Of a DNA stretch of 64,000 nt, positions 29,607 to 38,366 are shown one piece after another. Under the pieces are notes generated by a model, which was given only the letters and a program-made list of their open reading frames with translations, had not been told where the DNA came from and made no database searches. The stretch is taken from the NCBI RefSeq assembly GCF_937952055.1, contig NZ_CALFYO010000031.1, forward strand, positions 1-64,000. Direction: 5' to 3'. The stretch's first letter is position 1. The number at the start of each line of letters is the position of its first letter. Both the position numbers and the translations under genes were made by a program. The DNA is from an uncultured Piscinibacter sp. (GTDB lineage: Bacteria > Pseudomonadota > Gammaproteobacteria > Burkholderiales > Burkholderiaceae_C).

Positions 29607-30251
29607 GTGAAGAAGTACCTCATCGCCGGCCTGCTGGTCTGGCTGCCGATGGCCATCACCATCTGGCTGCTGCACTCCGTGCTGGGCCTGATGGACGGCG
29701 TGTTCGGCTGGTTGCTCAGCGCTTCGCAGGCGGTGCTGCCGCAGGCGGCCACCGCGCCGCTGGAGGCGCTGCGCCACATTCCCGGCCTGGGCGTGGTGGT
29801 AATGCTCTGCGGCCTGCTGCTGACCGGCATGTTCGCCACCAACATGGTCGGCCAGTGGTGGCTGCGCCAGGGCGGGCGCCTGCTCAACCGCATCCCGATC
29901 GTCAAGTCGATCTACAACTCGATCAAGCAGGTCTCCGACACGCTGTTCTCCAGCAGCGGCAATGCCTTCCGCGAAGCGGTGCTGGTGCAGTACCCGCGCG
30001 AAGGTGCGTGGACGATCGCCTTCGTCACCGGCCGGCCCGGCGGCGAAGCGGCGCAGCACCTCGTCGGCGACTACCTCAGCGTCTATGTGCCGACCACGCC
30101 CAACCCCACCTCGGGCTTCTTCCTGATGGTGCCGCGGCGCGACGTGATCGAGCTCGCCATGAGCGTCGACGAAGCGCTCAAGTACGTCATCTCGATGGGC
30201 GTGGTGGCGCCGCCGCTGCCGGCCGCCGCCGCAGGCGCGGTGCGAAATTGA
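29607..30251 (+). CDS. DUF502 inner-membrane protein
   Basis: A 214-residue protein with two strong N-terminal membrane segments (residues about 5-27 and 61-80) followed by the DUF502 soluble domain (GRLLNRIPIVKSIYNSIKQV, then GFFLMVPRRDVIELAMSVDEALKYVISMGV). The function is unknown. The GTG start at 29607 follows the fmdB-like gene by 21 bp. A GC-rich hairpin separates it from aspS. Confidence 0.92.
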   Translation: MKKYLIAGLLVWLPMAITIWLLHSVLGLMDGVFGWLLSASQAVLPQAATAPLEALRHIPGLGVVVMLCGLLLTGMFATNMVGQWWLRQGGRLLNRIPIVKSIYNSIKQVSDTLFSSSGNAFREAVLVQYPREGAWTIAFVTGRPGGEAAQHLVGDYLSVYVPTTPNPTSGFFLMVPRRDVIELAMSVDEALKYVISMGVVAPPLPAAAAGAVRN

Positions 30252-30252
30252 G

Positions 30253-30278
30253 GGGGCGCTGCCGCCGCGCAGCGCCCC
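30253..30278 (+). terminator. Hairpin between DUF502 and aspS
   Basis: GGGGCGCTGC (30253-30262) pairs perfectly with GCAGCGCCCC (30269-30278) across a 6-nt loop, followed by TTCGCC. It could be a partial terminator after DUF502 or a leader structure of aspS; a real T-run is missing. Confidence 0.5.
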
Positions 30279-30327
30279 TTCGCCCCACGTGTCCCCATCG
30301 CCCCCGAACCGATCCCGGAGTGAACCC

Positions 30328-32118
30328 ATGAGAACCACGTATTGCGGCCTCGTCAGCGAGGCCCTGCTCGGCCAGACTGTCACGCTGATGGGCTGGGCGC
30401 ATCGCCGCCGCGACCACGGCGGCGTGATCTTCGTCGACCTGCGCGACCGCGAGGGCCTGGTGCAGGTGGTCTGCGACCCGGACCGTCCCGACATGTTCAA
30501 GGTCGCCGAGCATGTGCGCAACGAGTTCTGCCTGAAGATCGTCGGCAAGGTGCGCGAGCGGCCGGCCGGCACCACGAACGCCAACATCACCAGCGGCAAG
30601 GTCGAGGTGCTGTGTCACGAGATCGAGGTGCTCAACGCGTCGGTCACGCCGCCGTTCCAGCTCGACGAGGAGAACCTCTCCGAGACCACGCGCCTGACGC
30701 ACCGCGTGCTCGACCTGCGTCGCCCGCCGATGCAGCGCAACCTGATGCTGCGCTACCGCGTGGCGATGGAGGTGCGCAAGTTTCTCGACGCCAACGGCTT
30801 CATCGACATCGAGACACCGATGCTCACCAAGAGCACGCCGGAAGGCGCGCGCGACTACCTCGTGCCCAGCCGCGTGCACGACGGCATGTTCTTCGCGCTG
30901 CCGCAGAGCCCGCAGCTGTTCAAGCAGCTGCTGATGGTGGCGGGTTTCGACCGCTACTACCAGATCACCAAGTGCTTCCGCGACGAGGACCTGCGCGCCG
31001 ACCGCCAGCCCGAGTTCACGCAGATCGACATCGAGACCTCCTTCCTCACCGAGGAGGAGATCCGCACGATGTTCGAGGGCATGATCCGCAGCACGTTCGA
31101 GCACGCCATCGGCGTCAAGCTGCCGGCTTTCCCGGTGATGAAGTACGCCGACGCGATGCGTCTGTACGGTTCGGACAAGCCCGACCTGCGCGTCAAGCTC
31201 GAGTTCACGGAGCTGACCGACGTCATGAAGGACGTCGACTTCAAGGTCTTCTCCGGCCCGGCCAACGCCGCCGACGGCCGCGTCGTCGCGCTGCGCATTC
31301 CCGGCGGCGGCGAGATGAGCCGTGGCGAGATCGACGCCTACACCGAGTTCGTGAAGATCTACGGCGCCAAGGGGCTGGCCTGGATCAAGGTCAACGACGT
31401 GGCCAAGGGCCGCGAGGGCCTGCAGTCGCCGATCGTGAAGAACCTGCATGACCGGGCGATCGAGCAGATCCTGGCACGCACCGGCGCGGCCAGTGGCGAC
31501 CTGATCTTCTTCGGCGCCGACAAGGCGAAGATCGTCAACGATGCGATCGGCGCGCTGCGCGTCAAGGTCGGCCACAGCGAGTTCGGCCGCGCGCGCGGCC
31601 TGATGCAGGGGCAGTGGGAGCCGCTGTGGGTGGTCGACTTCCCGATGTTCGAGCACGACGACGAGGCGCAGCGCTGGAACGCGGTGCACCACCCGTTCAC
31701 CAGCCCGAAGGACGGCCACGAGGACTGGCTCGAGAGCAATCCGGGGGCCTGCATCGCCAAGGCCTACGACGTGGTGCTCAACGGCATCGAACTCGGCGGC
31801 GGCTCGGTGCGTATCCACCGCGAGGAGGTGCAGAGCAAGGTGTTCCGCGCGCTGAAGATCGGCGCCGAGGAGGCACAGCTCAAGTTCGGCTTCCTGCTCG
31901 ACGCGCTGAAGTACGGCGCGCCGCCGCACGGCGGCATCGCCATCGGCCTGGACCGCTTCGTCATGCTGATGACCGGCGCCGAGAGTCTGCGCGACGTGAT
32001 CGCCTTCCCGAAGACGCAGCGCGCGCAGTGTCTGCTGACCAACGCGCCCAGCGAGGTCGACGAGCGGCAGCTGCGCGAACTGCACATCCGCCTGCGCAAC
32101 CCGACGCCGGCCGCCTGA
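30328..32118 (+). CDS. aspS: AspS, aspartate-tRNA ligase
   Basis: A 596-residue class II aminoacyl-tRNA synthetase. The N-terminal OB-fold anticodon-binding domain has GWAHRRRDHGGVIFVDLRDREG. The catalytic core has motif 2 (FRDEDLRADRQPEFTQIDIE), the GAD insertion domain, and motif 3 (GGIAIGLDRFVMLMTG). The start at 30328 is backed by CGGAGTG. Whether it is discriminating or charges tRNA-Asn as well cannot be decided by eye. Confidence 0.98.
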   Translation: MRTTYCGLVSEALLGQTVTLMGWAHRRRDHGGVIFVDLRDREGLVQVVCDPDRPDMFKVAEHVRNEFCLKIVGKVRERPAGTTNANITSGKVEVLCHEIEVLNASVTPPFQLDEENLSETTRLTHRVLDLRRPPMQRNLMLRYRVAMEVRKFLDANGFIDIETPMLTKSTPEGARDYLVPSRVHDGMFFALPQSPQLFKQLLMVAGFDRYYQITKCFRDEDLRADRQPEFTQIDIETSFLTEEEIRTMFEGMIRSTFEHAIGVKLPAFPVMKYADAMRLYGSDKPDLRVKLEFTELTDVMKDVDFKVFSGPANAADGRVVALRIPGGGEMSRGEIDAYTEFVKIYGAKGLAWIKVNDVAKGREGLQSPIVKNLHDRAIEQILARTGAASGDLIFFGADKAKIVNDAIGALRVKVGHSEFGRARGLMQGQWEPLWVVDFPMFEHDDEAQRWNAVHHPFTSPKDGHEDWLESNPGACIAKAYDVVLNGIELGGGSVRIHREEVQSKVFRALKIGAEEAQLKFGFLLDALKYGAPPHGGIAIGLDRFVMLMTGAESLRDVIAFPKTQRAQCLLTNAPSEVDERQLRELHIRLRNPTPAA

Positions 32119-32171
32119 GCGACACGGCGGGCGGCTGACCGTCGTCAAGCCGAGGGCCGAGCGCGGCGGTG

Positions 32172-33104
32172 ATGCTCGCCCTTGTGCAGTTCGCGACCAT
32201 CCGGCATCACCTGCGCGCCACGCGCCCTGGCTTCTTGTCCGTGACCGCGATGGCCTGCGTGTTGGGCATCGTGGTCGCGCTGGCCTGCGGCTCCGGCGCA
32301 CGGCCGGAGGCCGCAGCCGCCACGATCGTGCTGGCGCTGCTGGCCCATGCGGCGGCCAACGTCTACAACGACTGGGCCGATGACGGCCTGGGCTCCGACG
32401 CCCTCAACCACGACCGCGTGTCGCCGTTCTCCGGCGGCTCGCGGCTGATCCAGGACGGCGTGCTCAACGCTGCGCGCATGCGCGAGTGGGCCGGCTGGCT
32501 GGCGCTGCTGGCGATGGGGGGCGGCATCGTGCTGGCCGCGCTAAGCGGACCGGGACTGCTGATCATCGGCCTGGCCGGCGGAGTCATCGGCTGGGCCTAT
32601 TCCAGCCCGCGCGTCGCGCTGATGTCGCGCGGTGCCGGCGAGATCGCGGTGGCCGCGGCCTGGTGGCTGGTCGTGCTGGGCGCAGACTACGTGCAGCGCC
32701 AGCGCCTGCACGACATGGCAGCGATCGCCGGCGTCAGCTATGCGCTGCTGGTGGCGACGGTCCTGCTCGTCAACGAGTTTCCCGACCGTTCGGCGGATGC
32801 GGCGGCGGGCAAGCGCACGCTGGTCGTGCGCCTCGGCCCGTCGGCGGCCGTTCTCGTGTACGCGGCGCTGGCGGCGCTGGCCCACGGCTGGGTGCTCGCC
32901 TGGTGGTGGGCGGGCTGGCTGCCGACGCAGGCTTGGTGGGCGCTGCTGAGTGCGCCGGCGTCGCTGGGCGCGACGGTGCTGCTGGCGCGCCACGCCCGCG
33001 CGCCGCATCGCATGCGTCCGGCCATCGTGCTGACGCTGGCCGCGGCGCTGCTGCACGGCGCGCTGCTCGCTGCCGCGTTCGGGGCGGTGCTGTGGCTGCG
33101 CTGA
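32172..33104 (+). CDS. UbiA-superfamily (MenA-like) prenyltransferase
   Basis: A 310-residue integral-membrane protein with about eight helices. Two Asp-rich motifs define the UbiA superfamily: NVYNDWADDGLGSD near residue 65 and NEFPDRSADAAAGKRTLVVR near residue 200. The second, ending GKRTLVVRLG, is closer to MenA (dihydroxynaphthoate prenyltransferase) than to UbiA. The acceptor is unknown, and no other menaquinone gene is in the window. A GTG directly precedes the ATG at 32172. It lies 53 bp after aspS. Confidence 0.85.
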   Translation: MLALVQFATIRHHLRATRPGFLSVTAMACVLGIVVALACGSGARPEAAAATIVLALLAHAAANVYNDWADDGLGSDALNHDRVSPFSGGSRLIQDGVLNAARMREWAGWLALLAMGGGIVLAALSGPGLLIIGLAGGVIGWAYSSPRVALMSRGAGEIAVAAAWWLVVLGADYVQRQRLHDMAAIAGVSYALLVATVLLVNEFPDRSADAAAGKRTLVVRLGPSAAVLVYAALAALAHGWVLAWWWAGWLPTQAWWALLSAPASLGATVLLARHARAPHRMRPAIVLTLAAALLHGALLAAAFGAVLWLR

Positions 33105-33148
33105 GCCCGGCGCGCCGGCGCGGGGACGGCTTGGCTATGCTCGCATCC

Positions 33149-33655
33149 ATGTCGTCCACGCGCGCGGCCCCCACGACGCACAAGATCCCCGAGTCGGTGC
33201 TGGTGATCATCCACACGCCCGGCTGCGAGGTGCTGCTCATCGAGCGCGCCGACAAGCCCGGCGCCTGGCAAAGCGTCACCGGCGCGAAGGACCAGGTCGA
33301 CGAGCCGTTCGACGCGACGGCCATCCGCGAGGTCGCCGAGGAGACCGGCATCCGCATCGGCACGCCAGCGGTGCCGCGCACGGCGCTGGTCGACTGGGGC
33401 CTGCGCAACGTCTACGAGATCTTCCCGGTCTGGCGCCACCGTTACGCGCCGGGCGTCACGCACAACACCGAGCACGTGTTCGGCCTGACCGTGCCGCGCG
33501 ACACGCCGATCACGCTGGCGCCGCGCGAGCACCTGGCCTGGCGCTGGCTGCCCTGGCGCGAGGCGGCCGACGCCTGCTTCTCGTTCAGCAACGCCGAGGC
33601 CATCCTGCAACTGCCCCGTTTCACGCCATGCGACACGCCCCTCCCTCGACGCTGA
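33149..33655 (+). CDS. nudB: NudB, dihydroneopterin triphosphate diphosphatase (Nudix)
   Basis: A 168-residue Nudix hydrolase. The Nudix box reads GAKDQVDEPFDATAIREVAE, then ETGI. The opening THKIPESVLVIIHTPGCEVL matches NudB, which removes pyrophosphate from dihydroneopterin triphosphate in folate synthesis. A second ATG 12 bp upstream is possible. The 3' end overlaps the next gene by 28 nt. TATGCT near the start may be a promoter element, but the long frame upstream is only a shadow of the prenyltransferase gene. Confidence 0.92.
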   Translation: MSSTRAAPTTHKIPESVLVIIHTPGCEVLLIERADKPGAWQSVTGAKDQVDEPFDATAIREVAEETGIRIGTPAVPRTALVDWGLRNVYEIFPVWRHRYAPGVTHNTEHVFGLTVPRDTPITLAPREHLAWRWLPWREAADACFSFSNAEAILQLPRFTPCDTPLPRR

Positions 33656-34419
33656 GCCACGGCGACACGCTGCGCGTGGCGACCTACAACATCCACAAGG
33701 GCGTGCGCGGCGTCGGACCGCGCAGGCGGCTGGAGATCCACAACCTCGGCCTGGGCATCGAGGCGCTGGACGCCGACCTGGTGTTCCTGCAGGAGGTGCG
33801 CAGTTTCCACCATCGCGAGGCGCGTCGCTTCGAGCGCACCTGGTTCGGCTGGCCGCGCGAGGGTCAGGCGGAGTTCCTCGCCCCCGAGGGCTACGAGGTG
33901 GCCTACCGCACCAACGCGGTCACCCGCCATGGCGAGCACGGCAACGCGCTGCTGTCGCGCTGGCCGCTGGGTGACATCGGCCACCACGACGTCAGCGACC
34001 ACCGCTTCGAGCAGCGTGGCCTGCTGCACGTGCCGGTGCACTGGAACGGGATGACGCTGCACGCCGTGGTCGCCCACCTGGGCCTGATGCACGCCAGCCG
34101 GGTGCGCCAGGTCGATCGGCTGGCCGCCTTCATCGAGGCCAACGTGCCGCACGACGAGTTGCTCGTCGTTGCCGGCGACTTCAACGACTGGGGCGAGAGG
34201 CTCGATGCGCCGATGCGCGAGAGCGGCCTGCAGCGCGCGGCGGCGGAGGGCGCCGGCGCCGCGCGACAGAACACCTTCCCCTCGCGTGTGCCGGTGTTCT
34301 CGCTCGACCGCATCTATACCCGCGGGTTGCGCTGCCTGTCGACCTCGGTGCCGCGCGGCACGGCCTGGGCGCGCATGTCCGATCACCTGCCCCTGGTGGC
34401 CGAACTCGTGCCGGCATGA
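33628..34419 (+). CDS. Endonuclease/exonuclease/phosphatase-family protein (YbhP-like)
   Basis: A 263-residue EEP-fold hydrolase. Metal and catalytic motifs are visible: TYNIHKGV, DLVFLQEV, HGEHGNALLSR, GDFNDWGE and the terminal SDHLPLVAEL. In E. coli the homolog YbhP is encoded next to clsB, as here, so a role in phospholipid chemistry is plausible. The ATG at 33628 lies inside the nudB 3' end; a later start cannot be excluded. Its stop overlaps clsB by ATGA. Confidence 0.9.
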   Translation: MRHAPPSTLSHGDTLRVATYNIHKGVRGVGPRRRLEIHNLGLGIEALDADLVFLQEVRSFHHREARRFERTWFGWPREGQAEFLAPEGYEVAYRTNAVTRHGEHGNALLSRWPLGDIGHHDVSDHRFEQRGLLHVPVHWNGMTLHAVVAHLGLMHASRVRQVDRLAAFIEANVPHDELLVVAGDFNDWGERLDAPMRESGLQRAAAEGAGAARQNTFPSRVPVFSLDRIYTRGLRCLSTSVPRGTAWARMSDHLPLVAELVPA

Positions 34420-35627
34420 AGAGCCGCGACACGCCGCGCGCCGAGCATGAGCTGGCGCTGCTCAAGGGCGGCGTCGAACTGTTCCCAGCCATGATCGAGG
34501 CGATCGACGCAGCGCGCAGCGAGGTGCTGCTCGAGACCTACATCTTCGACTTCAACCGCTCTCCGCTGAGGGTGGCCGAGGCGCTGGAGCGTGCCGCCCG
34601 GCGCGGGGTGACGGTGCGCGTGGTCGTCGACGGCATCGGCACGCCCGACCTGCCCGCCGAATGGAAGCAGCGCTGGCACAGCGCCGGGGTGCGGTGGCGC
34701 GTGTTCGGGCCGGTGCGCGGCTGGCGGTTGATCGTGCCGCGCCACTGGCGGCGCCTGCACCGCAAGCTGTGCGTGGTGGACGCGGCGGTCGCATTCTGCG
34801 GTGGCATCAACCTGCTCGACGACCACTACGACCCCAATCACGGCGAACTCGCCGAGCCGCGCCTGGACTTCGCCGTACGCGTGCTCGGGCCGCTGGTGGC
34901 CGACATGCACGACACCATGACGCGCCTGTGGTGGCGGCTGCAGGTCGCACGCCCGCGCGATCTCGAGGGCGCGCTGGAGGCGGTGCGAGCGGCCGCTCGC
35001 GCCGGTGTCGAGGAGGCGCCGCACATCAGCCGCCTGCAGCCCGGCTCGACCGCATCGCTGGTGCTGCGAGACAACTTCCGCTTCCGCCGTCGCATCGAGA
35101 GCACCTACCGGCTGGCGATCGCGCAGGCCCGGCGGGAGATCGTCATCGCCAACGCCTACTTCGTGCCGGGCGTGAAGTTGCAGCGCGCCTTGCTGCGGGC
35201 GGCGCGCCGCGGCGTGAAGATCACCCTGCTGCTGCAGGGCCGCTACGAGTACTTCATGCAGTACCACGCCAGCCGCGCGGCGTACGGCCCGATGCTGGAG
35301 GCCGGCATCGAGATCTTCGAGTACGAGGCGAGCTTCCTGCATGCCAAGGTGGCGGTGATGGATGCGCGGCAAGGCGCCCTGTCCACGGTGGGCTCGTCCA
35401 ATCTCGATCCGTTCAGCCTGCTGCTCGCACGCGAGGCCAACGTGTTCGTGCGCGACGACGCCTTTGCCGCCGAGCTCATGACCCACCTGCACCATGCCAT
35501 CGCCCATCAGGGGCGGCGCGTCGAGCCCGACTCGCATGCGCGCCGTTCGCTGGCGACGCGGGCGATGAACTGGGTTGCCTACGCGATGATGCGGCTGATG
35601 ATCATGGTCGCCGGCAAGCGCTACTGA
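34416..35627 (+). CDS. clsB: ClsB, cardiolipin synthase B
   Basis: A 403-residue phospholipase-D-superfamily enzyme with two HKD motifs, HRKLCVVDAAVAFCGGINL and HAKVAVMDARQGALSTVGS, each with a following Gly-Gly or Ser-Asn. ClsB makes cardiolipin from two phosphatidylglycerols and can use other alcohols. It is membrane-associated. It is translationally coupled to the YbhP-like gene, and the MBL exonuclease starts 13 bp after it. Confidence 0.94.
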   Translation: MKSRDTPRAEHELALLKGGVELFPAMIEAIDAARSEVLLETYIFDFNRSPLRVAEALERAARRGVTVRVVVDGIGTPDLPAEWKQRWHSAGVRWRVFGPVRGWRLIVPRHWRRLHRKLCVVDAAVAFCGGINLLDDHYDPNHGELAEPRLDFAVRVLGPLVADMHDTMTRLWWRLQVARPRDLEGALEAVRAAARAGVEEAPHISRLQPGSTASLVLRDNFRFRRRIESTYRLAIAQARREIVIANAYFVPGVKLQRALLRAARRGVKITLLLQGRYEYFMQYHASRAAYGPMLEAGIEIFEYEASFLHAKVAVMDARQGALSTVGSSNLDPFSLLLAREANVFVRDDAFAAELMTHLHHAIAHQGRRVEPDSHARRSLATRAMNWVAYAMMRLMIMVAGKRY

Positions 35628-35639
35628 TCGGGGCGCCTC

Positions 35640-36662
35640 GTGGACCTCGTCGTGCAGCGCCCCGAGGGCCTCTACTGTCCGGCCGGCGACTTCTACATCG
35701 ACGCGTGGCGCCCGGTCGAGCGCGCCGTCATCACCCACGCCCATGCCGACCATGCGCGGCGCGGCCATGGCCACTACCTGGCCACCGCGGCCGCCGAAGG
35801 CGTGCTGCGTGCGCGGCTGGGCGACATCACGCTGCAGCCGCTGGCCTACGGCGAGATCGTCGAGCACCGCGGCGTGCGCATCAGCCTGCACCCGGCCGGC
35901 CATGTGCTCGGCTCGGCGCAAGTGCGGCTCGAACAGGGCGGCAGGGTCTGGGTGGCCTCGGGCGACTATTTCGTCAGCGGTGCGGGCGACGACAACCGCA
36001 CTTGCGCGCCCTTCGAGCCGGTTCGCTGCGACTGCTTCATCACCGAGTCGACCTTCGGCCTGCCGGTCTACCGCTGGGCGGCACAGCGCGAGGTGTTCGC
36101 TGCCATCGATGACTGGTGGCGCGCCAACGCCGCGCAGGGCCGCACCAGCCTGCTGATGGCCTACAGCTTCGGCAAGGCGCAGCGCATCCTTGCCGGCGTG
36201 GACGCGAGCATCGGGCCAATCCTCGTGCACGGGGCGGTGGAGCCGCTCAACGACGCCTACCGTGCTGCCGGCGTGGCGCTGCCGGCGACGACCCTGGCCA
36301 CCGAGGTGACCGACCAGGGCATGCTGCAGCGCGCGCTGGTGATCGCTCCGCCGGCGGTGCAAGGCTCGGCTTGGCTGAAGCGCTTCGTCGACTGCGCGGA
36401 TGCCTTCGCCAGCGGCTGGATGCAACTGCGCGGCGCGCGACGGCGACAGGGCGTGGACCGCGGCTTCGTGCTCTCGGATCATGCCGACTGGCCGGGGCTG
36501 CAGCGTGCCGTCGCGGCCACCGGCGCGTCGCGCGTGATCGTCACGCACGGCTACGAGGCGGTGATGGTGCGCTGGCTGGCAGAGCAGGGGCTGCAGGCCA
36601 GTTCCTTCCGCACCGAGTACGGCAGCGAGGACGATGCGGCGCGGGCGGAGGCGGTCGCGTGA
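35640..36662 (+). CDS. Ligase-associated DNA-damage-response exonuclease (MBL/beta-CASP type)
   Basis: A 340-residue metallo-beta-lactamase-fold nuclease. The metal motif HAHADH appears near residue 39, with further ligands in LHPAGHVLGSAQV, the SGDYF Asp and the late SDHADWPGL and VTHG. The protein fits the ligase-associated exonuclease family that accompanies a bacterial ATP-dependent DNA ligase. The GTG start at 35640 is 13 bp after clsB, and the stop overlaps the ligase start (GTGA). The partner helicase of the usual cassette lies 11 kb away, on the same strand. Confidence 0.92.
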   Translation: MDLVVQRPEGLYCPAGDFYIDAWRPVERAVITHAHADHARRGHGHYLATAAAEGVLRARLGDITLQPLAYGEIVEHRGVRISLHPAGHVLGSAQVRLEQGGRVWVASGDYFVSGAGDDNRTCAPFEPVRCDCFITESTFGLPVYRWAAQREVFAAIDDWWRANAAQGRTSLLMAYSFGKAQRILAGVDASIGPILVHGAVEPLNDAYRAAGVALPATTLATEVTDQGMLQRALVIAPPAVQGSAWLKRFVDCADAFASGWMQLRGARRRQGVDRGFVLSDHADWPGLQRAVAATGASRVIVTHGYEAVMVRWLAEQGLQASSFRTEYGSEDDAARAEAVA

Positions 36663-38347
36663 ACCGCTTCGCGCAGTTGTTCGACGAGCTCGACGCAAGC
36701 ACGTCCACGACGACCAAGCTGGAGGCGCTGCAGCGCTACTTCGCCGAAGCGGCGCCGGCCGATGCCGCCTGGGCGGTGTACTTCCTTGCCGGCGGCCGGC
36801 CGCGCCAGCTGGTGCGCACCGCCTCCCTGCGCACGCTGGCGGCGCAATGCGCGGCCATCCCCGACTGGCTGTTCGACGAGTGCCACCAGGCGGTGGGCGA
36901 CCTGGCCGAGACCATCGCCCACGTGCTGCCGCCGGCGGGCTCGCGCAGCGACCTCGGCCTCGCGCAGTGGCTGCAGGAACGCCTGCTGCCGCTGCGCGGC
37001 GCCGAATCCGACGACCAGGCCGCGCGCATCGCCGCCTGGTGGAACGAGCTCGACGCGCGCGGACGCTTCCTGCTGGTCAAGCTGATCGGCGGCGGCTTCC
37101 GTGTCGGCGTCAGCAGGCAGCTGGTGCAGCGCGCGCTCGCCGCCCATGCCGGCCTGGACGCCAAGCGGATCGCGCAGCGCATGATGGGCTACACCGATGC
37201 CAACGCGCGGCCCGATGCTGCGGCCTTCGCGGCGCTCGTCGCGCCGGCGGACGCGGGCCGATCCGACGCCGGGCAGCCCTATCCCTTCTTCCTCGCCCAC
37301 GCGCTGGACATCCCGCTGACCGAGTTCGAGACGAGGCTCGGTCCGGCCGGCGACTGGCGCGTCGAGTGGAAGTACGACGGCATCCGCGCGCAGATCGTGC
37401 GCCGTGTCGGCCAGAGCTGGATCTGGTCACGCGGCGAGGAGCTGGTCACCGAGCGCTTTCCCGAGCTGGCCGATGCGACGGCGCAGCTGCCCGATGGCAC
37501 GGTGCTCGACGGCGAGATCGTCGTCTGGAAGGACGGCCGGCCCGCGGCGTTCAACCTGCTGCAGCAGCGCATCGGGCGCAAGACGCTGAACCGGCGCGTG
37601 CTCGCCGATGCGCCGGTGAGCTTCGTTGCCTACGATCTGCTCGAATGGCAGGGCGAGGACCGTCGCGAGCGGCCGCAGGACCAGCGCCGTGCGCTGCTGG
37701 AAGAGGCGCTGCAAGGCACGCCGCTGCAGCTCTCGCCGATCCTGGCGGGCGAGGACTGGCCTGCCCTCGCCGCGCGGCGCCAGCAGTCGCGCGCCCGCGG
37801 TGTCGAGGGCTTCATGCTCAAGCACCGCGAGGCGCGCTACGGCAGCGGCCGCACGAAGAGCGGCGGCACCTGGTGGAAGTGGAAGATCGAGCCGCTGTCG
37901 GTGGATGCCGTGCTCGTCTACGCGCAGGCCGGCCATGGCCGCCGCGCCAGCGTCTACACCGACTACACCTTCGCCGTGTGGAACCGTGCGCCGCGCGACG
38001 CCGAAGAGGCGCGGACCGCGCTCGACGCCATCGAGCGCCGCGAGCCGGCGCCGCCCGGAGCGCTGCAACTGGTCACCTTCGCCAAGGCCTACTCGGGCCT
38101 GAGCGATGCCGAGTTCCAGCAGGTCGACCGCGTGATCCGCCGGACCACGGTCGATAAGTTCGGCCCGGTGCGCAGCGTGCGGCCTTCGCTGGTCTTCGAG
38201 CTCGGCTTCGAGGGCATCCAACGCAGTGCGCGGCACAAGAGCGGCATCGCGGTGCGCTTCCCGCGCATGCTGCGCCTGCGCGGCGACAAGCCTCTGCACG
38301 AGGCCGACACCCTGCAGGCGCTCGAAGCCCTGCTGAGCGCACAATGA
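36659..38347 (+). CDS. ATP-dependent DNA ligase (ligase-associated system)
   Basis: A 562-residue DNA ligase of the bacterial ATP-dependent class with an N-terminal DNA-binding domain. The adenylation motif I is KYDGIR, with Lys238 as nucleophile. Further motifs are WSRGEELVTERFPE, LDGEIVVW, EGFMLKHREARY and the final KWK. The C-terminal OB domain is complete. It is distinct from LigA and from LigD. The GTG start overlaps the exonuclease stop; an earlier frame extension is a shadow. It is expected to act with the exonuclease and helicase in repair. Confidence 0.95.
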   Translation: MNRFAQLFDELDASTSTTTKLEALQRYFAEAAPADAAWAVYFLAGGRPRQLVRTASLRTLAAQCAAIPDWLFDECHQAVGDLAETIAHVLPPAGSRSDLGLAQWLQERLLPLRGAESDDQAARIAAWWNELDARGRFLLVKLIGGGFRVGVSRQLVQRALAAHAGLDAKRIAQRMMGYTDANARPDAAAFAALVAPADAGRSDAGQPYPFFLAHALDIPLTEFETRLGPAGDWRVEWKYDGIRAQIVRRVGQSWIWSRGEELVTERFPELADATAQLPDGTVLDGEIVVWKDGRPAAFNLLQQRIGRKTLNRRVLADAPVSFVAYDLLEWQGEDRRERPQDQRRALLEEALQGTPLQLSPILAGEDWPALAARRQQSRARGVEGFMLKHREARYGSGRTKSGGTWWKWKIEPLSVDAVLVYAQAGHGRRASVYTDYTFAVWNRAPRDAEEARTALDAIERREPAPPGALQLVTFAKAYSGLSDAEFQQVDRVIRRTTVDKFGPVRSVRPSLVFELGFEGIQRSARHKSGIAVRFPRMLRLRGDKPLHEADTLQALEALLSAQ

Positions 38348-38366
38348 GCCGCGCGGAGGACGAAGG

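Noticed and set aside
30187..32301. A 704-codon minus-strand frame opposite aspS
   Set aside because: aspS is certain over the same region; the antisense product has the same GC-driven composition.
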